Below, piece after piece: positions 45,582 through 56,284 of a stretch of DNA of 64,000 bases (position 1 is its first letter; each line of letters opens with the position of its first letter). Source of the DNA: Emiliania huxleyi CCMP1516 (Eukaryota > Haptophyta > Isochrysidales > Noelaerhabdaceae); the NCBI RefSeq assembly GCF_000372725.1, contig NW_005200264.1, positions 91,056 to 155,055 of the forward strand, in the 5' to 3' direction. The notes beneath the pieces were generated by a model that was not told where the DNA came from, ran no database searches, and saw only the letters and a list, made by a program, of their open reading frames with translations. The position numbers and the translations under genes were made by a program.

Positions 45582-48500
45582 CTACACGTCAGCCTCAACC
45601 TCCCTCTTGGCATGTATGATTGTTTTATTTTGCCATCTATCTCCTCCCGGGCACAACACAGATGCGGGCTGGCGCGCGGTTCCCATCATTCCCACGTGCC
45701 GATCCTGCGACGGTGTATCATTCACTTTATGCCACCGTTGCATATCCCTGCGGTGCTCGCGCTGGCAGCTTGGGCACTTGAGCCCCTTCATGTCGATGGG
45801 GAAGAGCTTCTTCATGCAGCCCGTGCAGAGCACGTGGAAGCACGGCAGCTGCGAGGGGCTCTCCTGCAGGCTGGTCGCCTCGAGACAGATGGAGCAGGAG
45901 AGGGTCGAGCCGGTGGCGCCCACCACGAGCCGCGTGATGTAGCTGAGCTCGGCGCACCACTCCGACGCGGCGGGCGTGATCATCTCGCCCTCGCCGCCGC
46001 CGCCCTGCTCGCCGCCGCCATACACGAGCCACGGCAGCGCGAAGGCCGAGCCGATCTCGTTCATCCTGCCGTTGTTCATCAGCTCGCGGCAGAGCAGCAT
46101 GTGCGCCTCGGTCTGCTGCGTGCGCTGCACATAGTAGAGCGTGCGGCGGAAGGGCTCGCACAGCGTCGAGAGCTGACCCATCCGGTGCAGGTGCGCCTGG
46201 TCGATGGCGGGGTCGGCCGCCAGCGGCGTCCAGTCGACCAGCGAGCAGGGCGAGCCCGCCGCTTTGAGCTCGGCCTGCAGCGCCGCACACGCCTCGGCGG
46301 AGGTGTGGGCGCACGTGGGGAGCGGCTTGGGGTCGACGGCGCGGCAGTTGTGCGCGTGGAGCGCGAGGGTCTTCTTGCTCTTGCTCAGCCGCACGCCGAG
46401 CCGCCGCTTGCCGTCGGCGTTGTAGCTGAAGCACACGCCGTGCTCGCCGTTGAGGTGCTCTGCCTTGACGAGCCCGTGCAGCTCGACCTTGCCGCCATAC
46501 ACGGGCCACTCCTCGCCGGGCAGCAGCTGCTCGGCAGACGGCTGCCGATCCGACTCGAAGGCCAACCGCGCGCTCACCTCGGCCGCCCGCTTCACGCTGT
46601 CGCGCCGGTCGGCCGCCGCGTTGATCGCCGCCGCGTGGCGCTGCATCAGCTCGGAGCGTGTGGCCTCGCGCCGCGACAGCTCGCCCCTGAGCGCCTCGAC
46701 CGCCGCCGGCTCGAGCACGCCCAGCGCGAGCGCCGACTCGCAGAAGCGATCGAACTCGGTGAGCTGCCTCGTCACCGCGGCCCGCTTGCCCATCCCGCGA
46801 GGGTACGCCTCGAGGAAGGTCGCCCACTCGAGCGCGTCGAGCGGCGTGTTCTTCTTGGCGGCGAACTTGGGACTCGAGAACTTCCGCGTCAGCCCCCGCC
46901 TCGAGCAGCAAACCCACGCAGTCGGCGCCGGCCGAGACCACCGCGGCCATCAGGGGCGTATAGCCCACCCCCTCCGTGGGGCTCACGACGTCGGTGCGCG
47001 CGCCGAACTCGAGCAGTAACCTGACGACGCGCGGGAGGCTCCACTCGCTTGCGGCCAGCAGGGGCGCGTAGCCTGCCCCGTCGGGCTTGTTGACGTCGGC
47101 GCCCCCCTCGAGGAGCGCCAGGGTGGCGGCGTCGTTGAAGCCCAGCGAGGCCATCAGCGGCGTGAGGCCCTGGGTGCTACTGCCGAAGGACAGCGCGTCG
47201 GGGTCGGCGCACGCCGCGAGCAGCAGCGCAATCTGCTCGGCGCAAAGCAGCGCCCCGTCGGCCTTCAGGTCCTGCTGCGTCTCGCGATCCGGGAAGCTGG
47301 CGAACCGGACCCCGGCCCGGAGCAGCGTGCCCCCGCCGAGCATCGACCGGGGCAGCTGCGCATCGAGCTCGTCCGGCGCGGTGCGCGGCAGCAGCTCGCG
47401 CAGACGCTCCAGGCAGGCCTTGGGTCGGCACACCAGCTCCGCGAGCCCGCTTTGACCTGCAGCCCTTGAATCGTGAACGCCACCTCCCCCTCGGTGACGT
47501 TGCCACGTGCGATGGCGTCGGTGATGCCATCGAACATCGCCTCGGTCAGCAGTCCAATCGACAGAAACGCTTGGTCACCGTGTCGAAGTCGGCGTCGAAG
47601 TCGGCAAATGGCGGGCGGGCGCCGGCGCCGGCGGCGGGGTGCGCAGCGCCGAGCTTGCGGCGGTGGCCCTCCTCCACGAGGCGCTTGCACTCCGCATTCG
47701 ACCTGCCGAGGCCCTTGCGGCAGAGGCTCAGCGGCGTCTCGCCATCCTTGGCGAGCGCCTCCGGCTCGGCCCTTGCGCCCAGCAGCAGCTTGACGCAGCT
47801 GGGGTGGCCGTTTAGCGCTGCGGCGAAGAGCGGCGTGGCGCCCGACTGCTCGCGCCGCTTCTCGACGTCGGCGCCAAAGGCGAGGAGCAATTTGACCGCC
47901 TCGGCGTGGCCCTCCTGCGCCGCCGCGTAGAGCGGCGTGGCGCCGCTGTTGCGCGGCAGGTCGACGTCGGCGTCGTGCTCGAGGAGCAGCCGCATGGTGC
48001 TCAGGCTGTTGTCGTACGCAGCCGAGCAGAGGCACGTCATGCCGCCGCCGTCGCTCTGCTCGGAGCTGACGCTCCGCTCGTTGAGGGTGGTGGCGCCCGC
48101 CTTGAGCAGCATCGCGGCGCAGTCGATGGACTGCGCGCCGGACAAGGCCATCTGCAGCGGCACCCGGCTGCCGCCGGCCGCAGGCACGGTCCGTCCCGCA
48201 TCGGGCGAAGCGCGCGCGTCGAGCAGCGCACCGACGATGCGCGCGTCTCCGCGCACGCAGGCCATGCTGAGCAGCGTCGTGGCTTCGCCTGGACTGCACA
48301 CTTGCAGCCAGCGGGCCTCCGGCCGGCCGTTGAAGAGCAGCATCGCCTGGATCCGGACGCCCTCGGCAGGAAAGACGTCGCAGTCGAGGTCGAGGCCTGG
48401 CGTCAGGAGGGGGCGCACGTCGTCGACCTGGCCTTGCGCGACGGCCTTGATGAGCGGCGCGAGGCCCATGTGCTCCCCGTCTTGCTCGGTCGCGACACGC

Positions 48501-48652
48501 AGGCTTTCTGGCTTGAGCGACAGCCTGTCGCCGTTGGTGAGCTGCACCAAGACCCGGCCGTTTGGCGCGCGTACCGGTCGCGAACGAGGAAGGCATCGGC
48601 AGAGAGGTTTGCGCGGCCCGCCGCCTCGCAGCCGCGCACGTGCTCCGCGCAC
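45582..48652 (-). CDS. Ankyrin-repeat protein with C-terminal RING finger, three frameshifts
   Basis: Read 48652 to 45582. The order is a beta-rich start (VLVQLTNGDRLSLKPESL, seen in MYND/ankyrin-type algal proteins), ankyrin repeats (NSGATPLYAAAQEGHAEAVK, QSGATPLFAAALNGHPSCVK, TQGLTPLMASLGFNDAATLA, GVGYTPLMAAVVSAGADCVG), a helical middle, and a C3HC4 RING finger (CSICLEATS...CFHVLCTGCM...CPSCQ), suggesting an E3 ubiquitin ligase. The frame changes at about 47575, 47453 and 46870; each is repaired by one extra base at a TTT, AAA/GGG or CCC run. No ATG fits the 5' end, so an upstream exon is likely. Either consensus deletions or a recent pseudogene; everything outside the shifts is intact. Confidence 0.75.
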
Positions 48653-49394
48653 TCCGCGAGCAGGAGGATCGCTTGGCCGGGGGCGAGAGGTAGAATAGGA
48701 GCCTGCGGCGGGGCGTCACGCGACGAGGGACGGCCGCAGTTGTGGTTTGAAAAAAGAAATCGGTATACTGCTATGGGGTTAGTCAGTCTGTTTTCTTTCT
48801 TTCTGCGCCTACACGGCCGACAAAACAAACGATCTCTCAACGTGCCCCGGGCCGTCTGCAGGTTGCGCCGGGGGTGCGCACCGTGCGCATCTGCGCCAGC
48901 ATCGACTGCACGATGTCGGAACGACTGCACTCTCCGCTCCTCCATCTTTAGCCTGCGGAGTGCTGCACCCGCAGTAGCGTTTCGGGATCTGGAATGCAGC
49001 AAGTCGGAGGCGGCGGCCTCGATGGCGTCGTTGTCGTCGCGCGCCGCTGAGCCGCCGCAGGTGGAGGACCCCGGGGTACTGTCGCGATGGACTTCTGCCG
49101 CGACGGGCATACAGCGGTGGGAAGCTGGCGGCGGGCGGAACCCGGCGGGCGGAACCCCAAAAGAAGGGAATCGCTGGCGAGGCACTCCCTTCGTCCTTCT
49201 TTTCTTTCCTTCTGCCCGAATTCTTTCTTTACTCGCAGAAGTTGCATCTGCGAGGGACTGCGAGAAGAGCGATAGGAGGAGGCGGACGCCCTAGGGTGGG
49301 CGACGGCTAGCAACACACCTTCCTTCCAGTGCATTCCCCCTCTTGGCCTCTGGCCGAGTGCTGCGTGGCTCTCCTGTTCCATACTGTACGTGCT
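48653..49394. other. Intergenic / possible 5' exon of the ankyrin-RING gene
   Basis: A minus-strand frame ending near 48590 (ILLLAECAEHVRGCEAAGRA) may be the missing first exon. The rest holds a short repeat inverted relative to 38700-38755. Confidence 0.4.
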
Positions 49395-50336
49395 ATGCTC
49401 GTCGGCATCCTTCTGACGCCTCTCTCGGCTGTTCTCGCTCCTGGCGACACCGTCACCGTTCTTGGCGCATCGGGCAACGTTGGAAAGCTCGTCGCGCTAC
49501 GGCTCGCCGACACGTTCAAGGTGCGTGGGGTGGTGCGAGATGCGGCACGGGCCCGCGCCTTCCTGGGCGACAAGGTCTCGCTGTACGAGGCGGATCTACG
49601 CGGCGACGACGTGACGGCTGCGCTCGCACCGGCGCTGGAGGGAGCGCAGGGCCTGGTCGTGTGCACGGGGACGACGGCGTTCCCGACGCAGGCGTGGTCG
49701 CCGAGCGGGCGCGAGGGCGTCTCGCTGCCGGTGCTCAGGGCGCTCTTCGACGCGCGCGAGGCGGGTGGGCTCGGCGCGGTGGTCGAGGCTGCGATCGCGA
49801 GCCTGAGCGCGTCTGGCTTCAACACTCCGACAGTGGTGGACGAGGTCGGAAACTACAAGATCCTTGAGGCGTGGGAGGCGGCAGCCGGCGCGTCGCGCAA
49901 GCGGCTGGTCCTGCTCTCGTCGGTGGGCGTGCAGCGGCGGGCCGAGATGCCGTACCCAATCCTCAACGCTTGCGGCGTCCTCGACGCCAAGGCGGCCGCT
50001 GAGGCCGCGATCGTCGCAGACGCGGCAGGCGCGGGCTACGCGTACACCTTCGTGCGGCCGGGACAGCTCTTTGGGGGGCCGTACGACAACAACTACTACC
50101 TCGGCACGCTCTTCCAGCTCGACAAGGACGCCGAGACGCGCGAGGTGCTGCTCGGCAAGGGCGACGTGACGCTCAACGACGACCCGCAGCTTGGCACCCT
50201 TCGCTCCACGCTCGCGGAGGTGATCGCGCAGACGCTCGAGTGCGGCGCCGGCGAGAACGCCGACTTCACGTGCGTCAACGCCAAGGGCGAGTTTCCCGAG
50301 CCGGTGGTGCTGCGCGAGCGGCTGGCGGCCCTGTGA
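49395..50336 (+). CDS. NAD(P)-binding Rossmann-fold protein (NmrA/atypical SDR type)
   Basis: Intronless, 313 aa from the ATG at 49395 (MLVGILLTPLSAVL). Glycine-rich cofactor motif GASGNVGK preceded by a beta strand (TVTVLGASGNVG), then VRGVVRDAARARAFLG, the conserved acidic turn YEADLRG, ALEGAQGLVVCTGTTAFP, RKRLVLLSSVGVQ, and YTFVRPGQLFGGPYDNN, which together fit atypical short-chain dehydrogenases such as the NmrA-like and plastid NAD(P)-binding families. The hydrophobic N-terminus may be part of a targeting signal. Substrate unknown. The start is chosen because upstream in-frame codons have no ATG. Confidence 0.88.
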   Translation: MLVGILLTPLSAVLAPGDTVTVLGASGNVGKLVALRLADTFKVRGVVRDAARARAFLGDKVSLYEADLRGDDVTAALAPALEGAQGLVVCTGTTAFPTQAWSPSGREGVSLPVLRALFDAREAGGLGAVVEAAIASLSASGFNTPTVVDEVGNYKILEAWEAAAGASRKRLVLLSSVGVQRRAEMPYPILNACGVLDAKAAAEAAIVADAAGAGYAYTFVRPGQLFGGPYDNNYYLGTLFQLDKDAETREVLLGKGDVTLNDDPQLGTLRSTLAEVIAQTLECGAGENADFTCVNAKGEFPEPVVLRERLAAL

Positions 50337-50598
50337 CGCTGGAGATTTCGTTGTCCTGATTGTCTGAGTTGCGGTTCGTGAGCGCGCCATGGAGGAGCGC
50401 GCTCTCGACGAGATATTGTCGCACTTATGCATGTGCGTGTGCGTGTGCATGTGGCATTGTATTTGGGCGCGCCGGCCGGAGCATACGCATAATATATGAC
50501 TACACAGGCGGTGTCAGGTGTAGCATCCCCCGATCCCCTCGCTTCACATATCACAAACGGAGCTCCAAATCGCTAAGCCGTAAAATGGACTCGCCGAC
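50337..50598. other. Intergenic, no gene seen
   Basis: Convergent 3' ends; a short GTGCATGTG-like tract near 50425. Nothing else recognised. Confidence 0.5.
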
Positions 50599-50949
50599 TC
50601 ACAAGGATTGCATCACCATCAGCGCCTGCAGCGCCTCTCGGTCGCGCATGACGGAAGTCCAGTTGCTGGGTTCCTCTCGATGACTCTCCGCCTCGAGCGG
50701 GACCACGGAGGCGCCCTGTGCCGACCCACTGCACGCGTAAGTCGACCGCCGCCTACCAGCCGGCCTTCCTGGGGGGCTCGCCCCCCCCCGGCCCGGCGGC
50801 AGTGGGCCGCTCCTCGCCTTGTGGGCTGGAAGGATATACGGCCGGAACGTGCAGTGCTCCGCCAACTCCTTCTCCTCGCGCGTGAGCTCATCCCGTGAAT
50901 CCTTGCGCCTGGGGCGCGGAAAAGAGGAACCTCTTAGCGCCATCGCCAT
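50599..50949 (-). CDS. Small basic protein of unknown function
   Basis: 116 aa from the ATG at 50949 (MAMALRGSSFPRPRRKDSRD). The segment EEKELAEHCTFRPYI resembles the (E)CTF.P.I motif found in several cilium/flagellum-associated proteins, but this is one short motif. The middle is Gly/Pro/Arg-rich and could include an intron. It overlaps nothing and is divergent from the pseudouridine synthase. Confidence 0.4.
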   Translation of the reverse strand: MAMALRGSSFPRPRRKDSRDELTREEKELAEHCTFRPYILPAHKARSGPLPPGRGGASPPGRPAGRRRSTYACSGSAQGASVVPLEAESHREEPSNWTSVMRDREALQALMVMQSL

Positions 50950-51159
50950 GGTGCTGCAAGCAGCGCCGGGCGACGACGACCTACCGCCTCCCGGTCCCCC
51001 TCGGCACACCTCCGCTGCTCAATGAGTGCATCCCCCCCCCCCCATCAACAACGGCGAGGTCCCCCTCCCCTCGCCCCTGCGCCCTGGGGTCGGCCGGCGC
51101 GAAACCTCCAAGTCCGCGGCCGGCCGTGAAGCGGGTGGCTGTGGGTACGGCGCGACGCG

Positions 51160-52760
51160 ATGTCGACGCTCGTAGCAGACGCCGATCCAGCGGCGGTGCA
51201 GTCGGTGACGACGGCTGGAATCCGCGTCGTCGCGCCGCGGTGGGTGGGTGTGTCGCTGCCGATCGGCCGCAAGCTCTTCTCTGGCGGGAAGCTGCCGCAG
51301 GGAGAAGTGGACGTGACCATCGGGCGCGGGTTGCTCTTGCTCGGCTCCTTTGAGGATGCGAGGGGCGCGGACGCTGGCGTCCACAGGAGGACTGCGCTGC
51401 CATCGTACCAGTGGTGGATCCATCAGCTGGAGTCGGGCCGGCTCCCTGGCGTCGCCGCAAGCGACAAGGTCGGCCCCGACACGGTGCTTGTCGGCCGCTT
51501 CCACTACCACGAGCAATCGATCGCGGCACAGCCGCCTCTCGAGATCGTGTTCGAGGACGAGCATTTTGTCGTAGTCAACAAGCCCGCCGGCGTCGATGTG
51601 CTCGCCAACCCGGACGCAGGGCGCGTGGCCAACTCGCTGACCGGGCTGCTCGCCGAGCACTTCTGCGCAGGCGGCGGCGGCGCAGCCTCCCCGCTGCCGC
51701 CGCTTCCGAAGCCGGCTCACCGGCTCGACGCGCCGGTGTCGGGTCTCGTGTGCTGCGGCCGCACCAGCGCCGACGTGAGGCGGCTGCAGCGGCATATCGC
51801 GGCGCGACGGGTGGAGAAGCGGTATCTGGCGCGCGTGCGCTGCGTAGGGGGCAGAGCCGCGTTCCCGCCGCTGCCTCTGACGATCGACGCCCCGCTCGCG
51901 TTTGATAGCGGCCGGTGCTTCGAGCTCATGTCGGGCGAGGCGAGGTATGAACCGCGTCTCCTCACAGCTTCTGCCGTGATCAGGTGCCTCGGCGCGGTCG
52001 TCGGGAAAGGCGAGGGGAAGGAGGCGACGACCGTCGTCGAGGAGTGCTGGGGGTGGGTCGCCAGCGGCGGCGGCGGCGGGCGAAAAGGCGGCGGCGGCGA
52101 CGAGACGGCGGTGGTCGTTCTGCGCATTGTCACGGGGCGCAAGCACCAGATCCGCTGCCATCTGCAGCACGCCGGCCTACCAATCGCGAACGACACGCGG
52201 TACGGCGGTGCGGAGGTGGGGCGCCGCCTCTGAGCCCTGCCACCGCAATCGGACCGTCTGACAGTGACCCCCCGCGACAGCACTTGGCAGTGGCTGCCAG
52301 CCCGGCATCTCTGACAGCCTCTCTCTGGGAGTCGGACGGCGACGTCTGGCATCGCTAGGTGCACGCGCCGCCCTCCGCCTTCGGCCTGCCTGTTCCACCG
52401 CCCGCCCTCGCGCGGCTGCTGCGCGCCGGTTTCGTCGCTGGGTGCGAGGCCTGCGCTTTTGCGCGCGATCTGCTCGCCGCTGCGGCCGAGGGGGGAGAGG
52501 CGGTGGGCGGTCCGAGGGTGTGCGGGGCGATCTGGCTGCACTCGTGGAGGTACGCGTTCCCGGAGCTCGGGCTGAGGTTCGAGGCGCCGACGCCGTCGTG
52601 GGCGAGGGTGGAGGGGGTGAGGGGGTCGGATGGGTCCGTCTTCAAGGACGGCGACGGCGCTGAGTGTGACCAGCATGGCGCTGGGCGAGCTTCCGCGCGC
52701 GGAGTTGCTGCGGGAGCCGACAGACAACCCGGAGAGGTAGGGAGTCGTCGATCGGGATGA
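51160..52760 (+). CDS. RluA-family RNA pseudouridine synthase
   Basis: Exon 1 51160-52215, intron 52216-52358 (GT-AG), exon 2 52359-52760; about 485 aa. The enzyme isomerises uridine to pseudouridine in rRNA or tRNA. Catalytic motif HRLDAPVSGLV with the conserved Asp; supporting motifs IVFEDEHFVVVNKPAGV (KPAG), RRVEKRYLARV and GRKHQIRCHLQHAGLPIAND. Exon 2 adds a C-terminal element with CEAC and IWLHSWRYAFPELGLRFEAP.PSWA, a layout seen in plant-type RNA pseudouridine synthases, which supports the splice. Start ATG at 51160 (MSTLVADADPAAV). The frame after PSWA is low-complexity, so the true stop could differ if another intron exists. Confidence 0.9.
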
Positions 52761-53003
52761 ACACGAGGGCGATGTGAATATACCGTGCGTGCGGCAGTCG
52801 CCAGTCGAGGTGGGCAGCACCCGTCCTCTCTCACTACGGAACGCCGACATCGCTCGCGTCCGGTGTCCAATCGAAAATTACGGCTTCTCGCAACGAAGAG
52901 ACCGTTTAACAAGACATCGGAGATCGCGGACTTCTCGCACTGAACACACAATAGCATTACGAGGACTATATCGAAGAGTCCCGTAGCGCTAGCAGCCGCT
53001 CGT

Positions 53004-54109
53004 TCAAACCATCATGTGGCTCATGATCTCCTGCTTGGTCTCTTTCACCTGGTGGTGACGTGGTAGGCGGCATAAGGGCCGGCGGCGGCGGGGGGCTGGG
53101 GCTGGGCGGCGATAGCGAGGGAGGCTGCGGCGCAGAGGGCGGCGGCGGCGGCGGCGGCGGGCGGGCGGGCGGGCGGGGGGGGGGGGGGGGGGTAGCAGAG
53201 GCTGCTTACCTTGCCCTTCGAAAGTTGGAATTTGACCTTCTTCACCTGCTTCTGCCCGCCCTTCTTGGCCGCCTGCTTCTTCTTCGCGAGTTGCTGCGCC
53301 GCCTTAACGTCGAGGTGCGTCACGTCGTACCTGTGTACAGCACGCGGCAGTGAGGCGACGCGGCCGTGAAAGCGGCGTACCACGACTAAGCTCACGTGAT
53401 GGTGCCAGACATGACCCCCGTGCTGCAGGCAAAGTTGTGAATGTTCCTGAAGGCGTGAAACTCGGACTTGAAGTTGAGGATCCCGCCATCTGTCATCTCG
53501 ATGCCGTTCGTGCGCGTGATCATGCGCTGCGGGACGAACTTGGGGCCGAGGCTGAACTCGGAGTACTCGCAGAGGTTGGTGCCCATAATGGCCTCGCGCA
53601 CCGCGTTGAGGTCGCTTTTGCAGAGGCAAAAGGAGAACTCCTGCAGCGAGTGGCTGCCGCGCTTGTCAGCCACGACCGCGACGAATTTGAAGTAGCCCTT
53701 GATCTCGTGTCGCTCGAAAGACATGTTGAAGATGTCGCACCACTTGAGCATCTGTGATTTCCCACCGATGAAGTTCGGGTCGTCGATGCACAGCCCTCCC
53801 TTGAAGAGCTTGAGCTTATCCGGGCACACGACCGGGCGGAGGTAGTGCCTCGTGAACTCGGTCGTGGCGCCCTCTGGAATCTGTGGAGGGGGAGGGGGAG
53901 GGAGAGGGTTAGGATTGGGGTTAGCGTTAGGGTTGGCGAAGGTCCAGGTGACAGGGTGCCGGCAAGTCCAAAGTCGGCGCGTGCGTGTGGCGCGAGGGAG
54001 CGGGTGCGGGTGTTTTGCAGCAGGTGCGACGGGGTACCTGGATGGTCGCGAGGCCGCTGACGCCGAATGCGCTCCGCTGAATGCAAGGTGTGGAGGTTCC
54101 GCAACCCAT
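53004..54109 (-). CDS. Putatively N-myristoylated protein of unknown function
   Basis: Exons, in transcription order: 54109-54038, 53880-53396, 53330-53210, 53048-53004; 240 aa, all phases consistent, all GT-AG. It starts MGCGTSTPCIQRSAFG, a myristoylation-type start with a nearby Cys that could be palmitoylated, so membrane attachment is likely. The core (FKGGLCIDDPNFIGGKSQML, FERHEIKGYFKFVAVVADKR, CLCKSDLNAVREAIMGTNLC, PQRMITRTNGIEMTDGGILN) looks like a compact folded domain. The tail is Lys-rich (AKKKQAAKKGGQKQVKKVKF) and ends KETKQEIMSHMMV. No family name is recognised. Intron 1 holds telomere-like GGGTTAG words, intron 3 a long G tract. Confidence 0.75.
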
Positions 54110-54454
54110 TTTGGCGTGGTACGTAGAGGGTGCACGAGCAGCGGGCGCAAAGGCGGCGGCAGAAAAGCGGCGCCCGGCGACGACGAGGGTCCGACGAGCC
54201 CGTGGGCCCCCATGCGACCCCTTTGTATTTTGAATCACCCCTGAGAAGTAAGAAGAAACAAAAAAGTGTTCATGGACACACGCCGGCACCGGAGCACCGT
54301 ACCGTCCGGACGGTGCATTGACGGGTGGACGCTAGATAGGAGATGACCCCCCCCAATGAACACACCAGTGAGGGTGGGCGAGACGATCGAGGGGTCCCGT
54401 ACCATGCGGAACCGACCCTATCCAGTGCTCAAGTGCTCAAGGAGATGATGACGC

Positions 54455-56126
54455 ATGACGCGCCCTCACTGCCGCCCGCCACCCTCGCCCCCGCCTCCTC
54501 CTTCATCTCCCGAGACCCCGCCACCGCGCACCGCGGGCTGGCTCCGGGGCTCGCCCGCGCACCGCAACAAAGAGGGCAAACCCACGGGGCGAGTGGACTG
54601 CTTCAAGGCCGTCGGCACCTTCTTTGGCGACCCTGAATCCTGCAAAAAGGAGCTCACCGCGCACCTCAGGAAGAAGCTTGCGCCGCTCGACGTCATCGAC
54701 ACGATCGTCGACACTGACTGCGTCACGAACACCTCGCAGCTCCGCCTCAACCTCGTCCAACGGATTGCCTGTGCAAAAAGACCAAGTACATTGCCGGCAT
54801 CACGCCGCCCAATGTCGCGTGCGAGGCTCTCGAGTTTGCGCACAATCGCATCCGCAAGTCCTTTGAGGGCATTGCTCGCGCCGACGCCTCGCCCCAGGCG
54901 CTCCGCGACCTCGCGTGGTTCCAGGCGCAGCTGCCGACCGAGATGGGCGGGTGCAACATCGACACCGCCTTCACGCGAGCCGACAGCGACTTCTCCATGT
55001 CGCTCCTCAAGAACTGGCGCACCCTCGTCGCCCACAACCTTGACTTCGCCCTCGACGAGGGAGGTGCGTCCAAGTACCCCGCCATCGCCGCAGCTATCGC
55101 CACCTACGAGTCCGCCCTCTCGGAGACTGGAAGGAGGTGTGCGAGAAGCGCGCCGCCCGCGACAAAACCAAGTACCACACCGTCCGCGGCGGCTACCTGA
55201 CTGAGTTCTACCCCAAGAGCGTCCCGCTCCCCGAGCCCGAGTCCCTTCCAGCTACCGACGCGATTCTCAATGGCACTTGCAAATCCACGTACCCGCGGCC
55301 GCGGGCGCTCGCTGCCATCAAGCATCAAGGACTGGTACGCGCACCAGGAGCTCGTCAAGGCGCGGGATGTGCACGTCAAGAACAACCCGTCCCTCGGAGA
55401 CAGCGCCGTCAACAACCGCGAAGCCGCGCGCTTCGTCTCCGCCTCAACGCCTTTCGCCGGCAAGGCCCTCGATGTCCGTGTCGACGGTACGTACGCCACC
55501 GCCCTCTCCTCCGACACCCTCCAGGACGAGCTCCAGCGGAAGCTCGGCCTTTGGCTCTCCGCGGCGCTTCCCACCCTTCGGGTCGCGCTCGAGCGGGGCA
55601 TGCCAGTCGATTTCTTCGGCGACTACCTTTACAACAAGGCCCACCACCGGCGGCCCCACGACGGCGTCCTCGCCGCCTGGGCGGACGCGATGCGCGCCCC
55701 GGCCTACGCGCCGGTCGTGCACGGCGACAAGGAGAAACCAGAGCTCACCCGGCAGTACAACGAGGGGTACAAGACTGACCTCGCAGAACCCCATGCGGGA
55801 CCGGTGGGGTGCGATGAAGTGAATGAAATCAGGCTCTGGACGCCCCTCCTCAAGACCTCCTCGGCGGGCGTTGGCAACGCCTCGAGCGGCCCGCCTCCGT
55901 TGGCCACTCCTACGCCTTCGGCAACACCGAAGAGAAGGCCCGCCGCCTAAACATGGGCTGCAAGGCGCGCGGGCAGCCCGGCCAACCCTTCTCCCACAAG
56001 ACCGGCCACGGCTGCGTCAAGGCGCATCGCGGTTTCTACCACGACGCGATCTTTGTCAAGCGCAACAACTTCAAACTGCTCCACGAGACGTTCGCTCGGG
56101 CGAGGCTTAGCTCCGTGCACTCGTGA
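54455..56126 (+). pseudogene. Decayed retroelement-like coding remnant
   Basis: Coding-like segments occur in all three frames, broken by at least four shifts: 54560-54770 (FKAVGTFFGDPESCKKELTA), 54780-55110 (PPNVACEALEFAHNRIRKSF, FQAQLPTEMGGCNIDTAF), 55130-55290 (HTVRGGYLTEFYPKS), 55300-55800 (IKDWYAHQELVKARDVHVKN, SDTLQDELQRKLGLWLSAAL, YNKAHHRRPHDGVLAAWADA) and 55850-56126 (RLNMGCKARGQPGQPFSHKT). The pattern of a LP.E.GG motif, then a region ending LQRKLGL, then a partly conserved His/Cys stretch resembles the region after the reverse-transcriptase domain of non-LTR-type algal elements. The reverse-transcriptase core itself is not present, so this is a 5'-truncated, inactive copy. Confidence 0.55.
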
Positions 56127-56284
56127 CGCAGAACGTGACTCGACCAAAAATAGAAAGAATCTGCCCCGCTGCTCCAAGGGCTGCGAAAAGCGGCGGGGGC
56201 ACGCACGCGCAGCACACTCAGGCGAGGGACTTCAGCACACTCCACGCCGTGGGGCTAGCACGCACACAACGGCGACAACGGCGA

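Noticed and set aside
45612-47024. Plus-strand frame of 470 codons
   Set aside because: Antisense to the ankyrin/RING gene, whose minus-strand frame shows clear RING cysteines.
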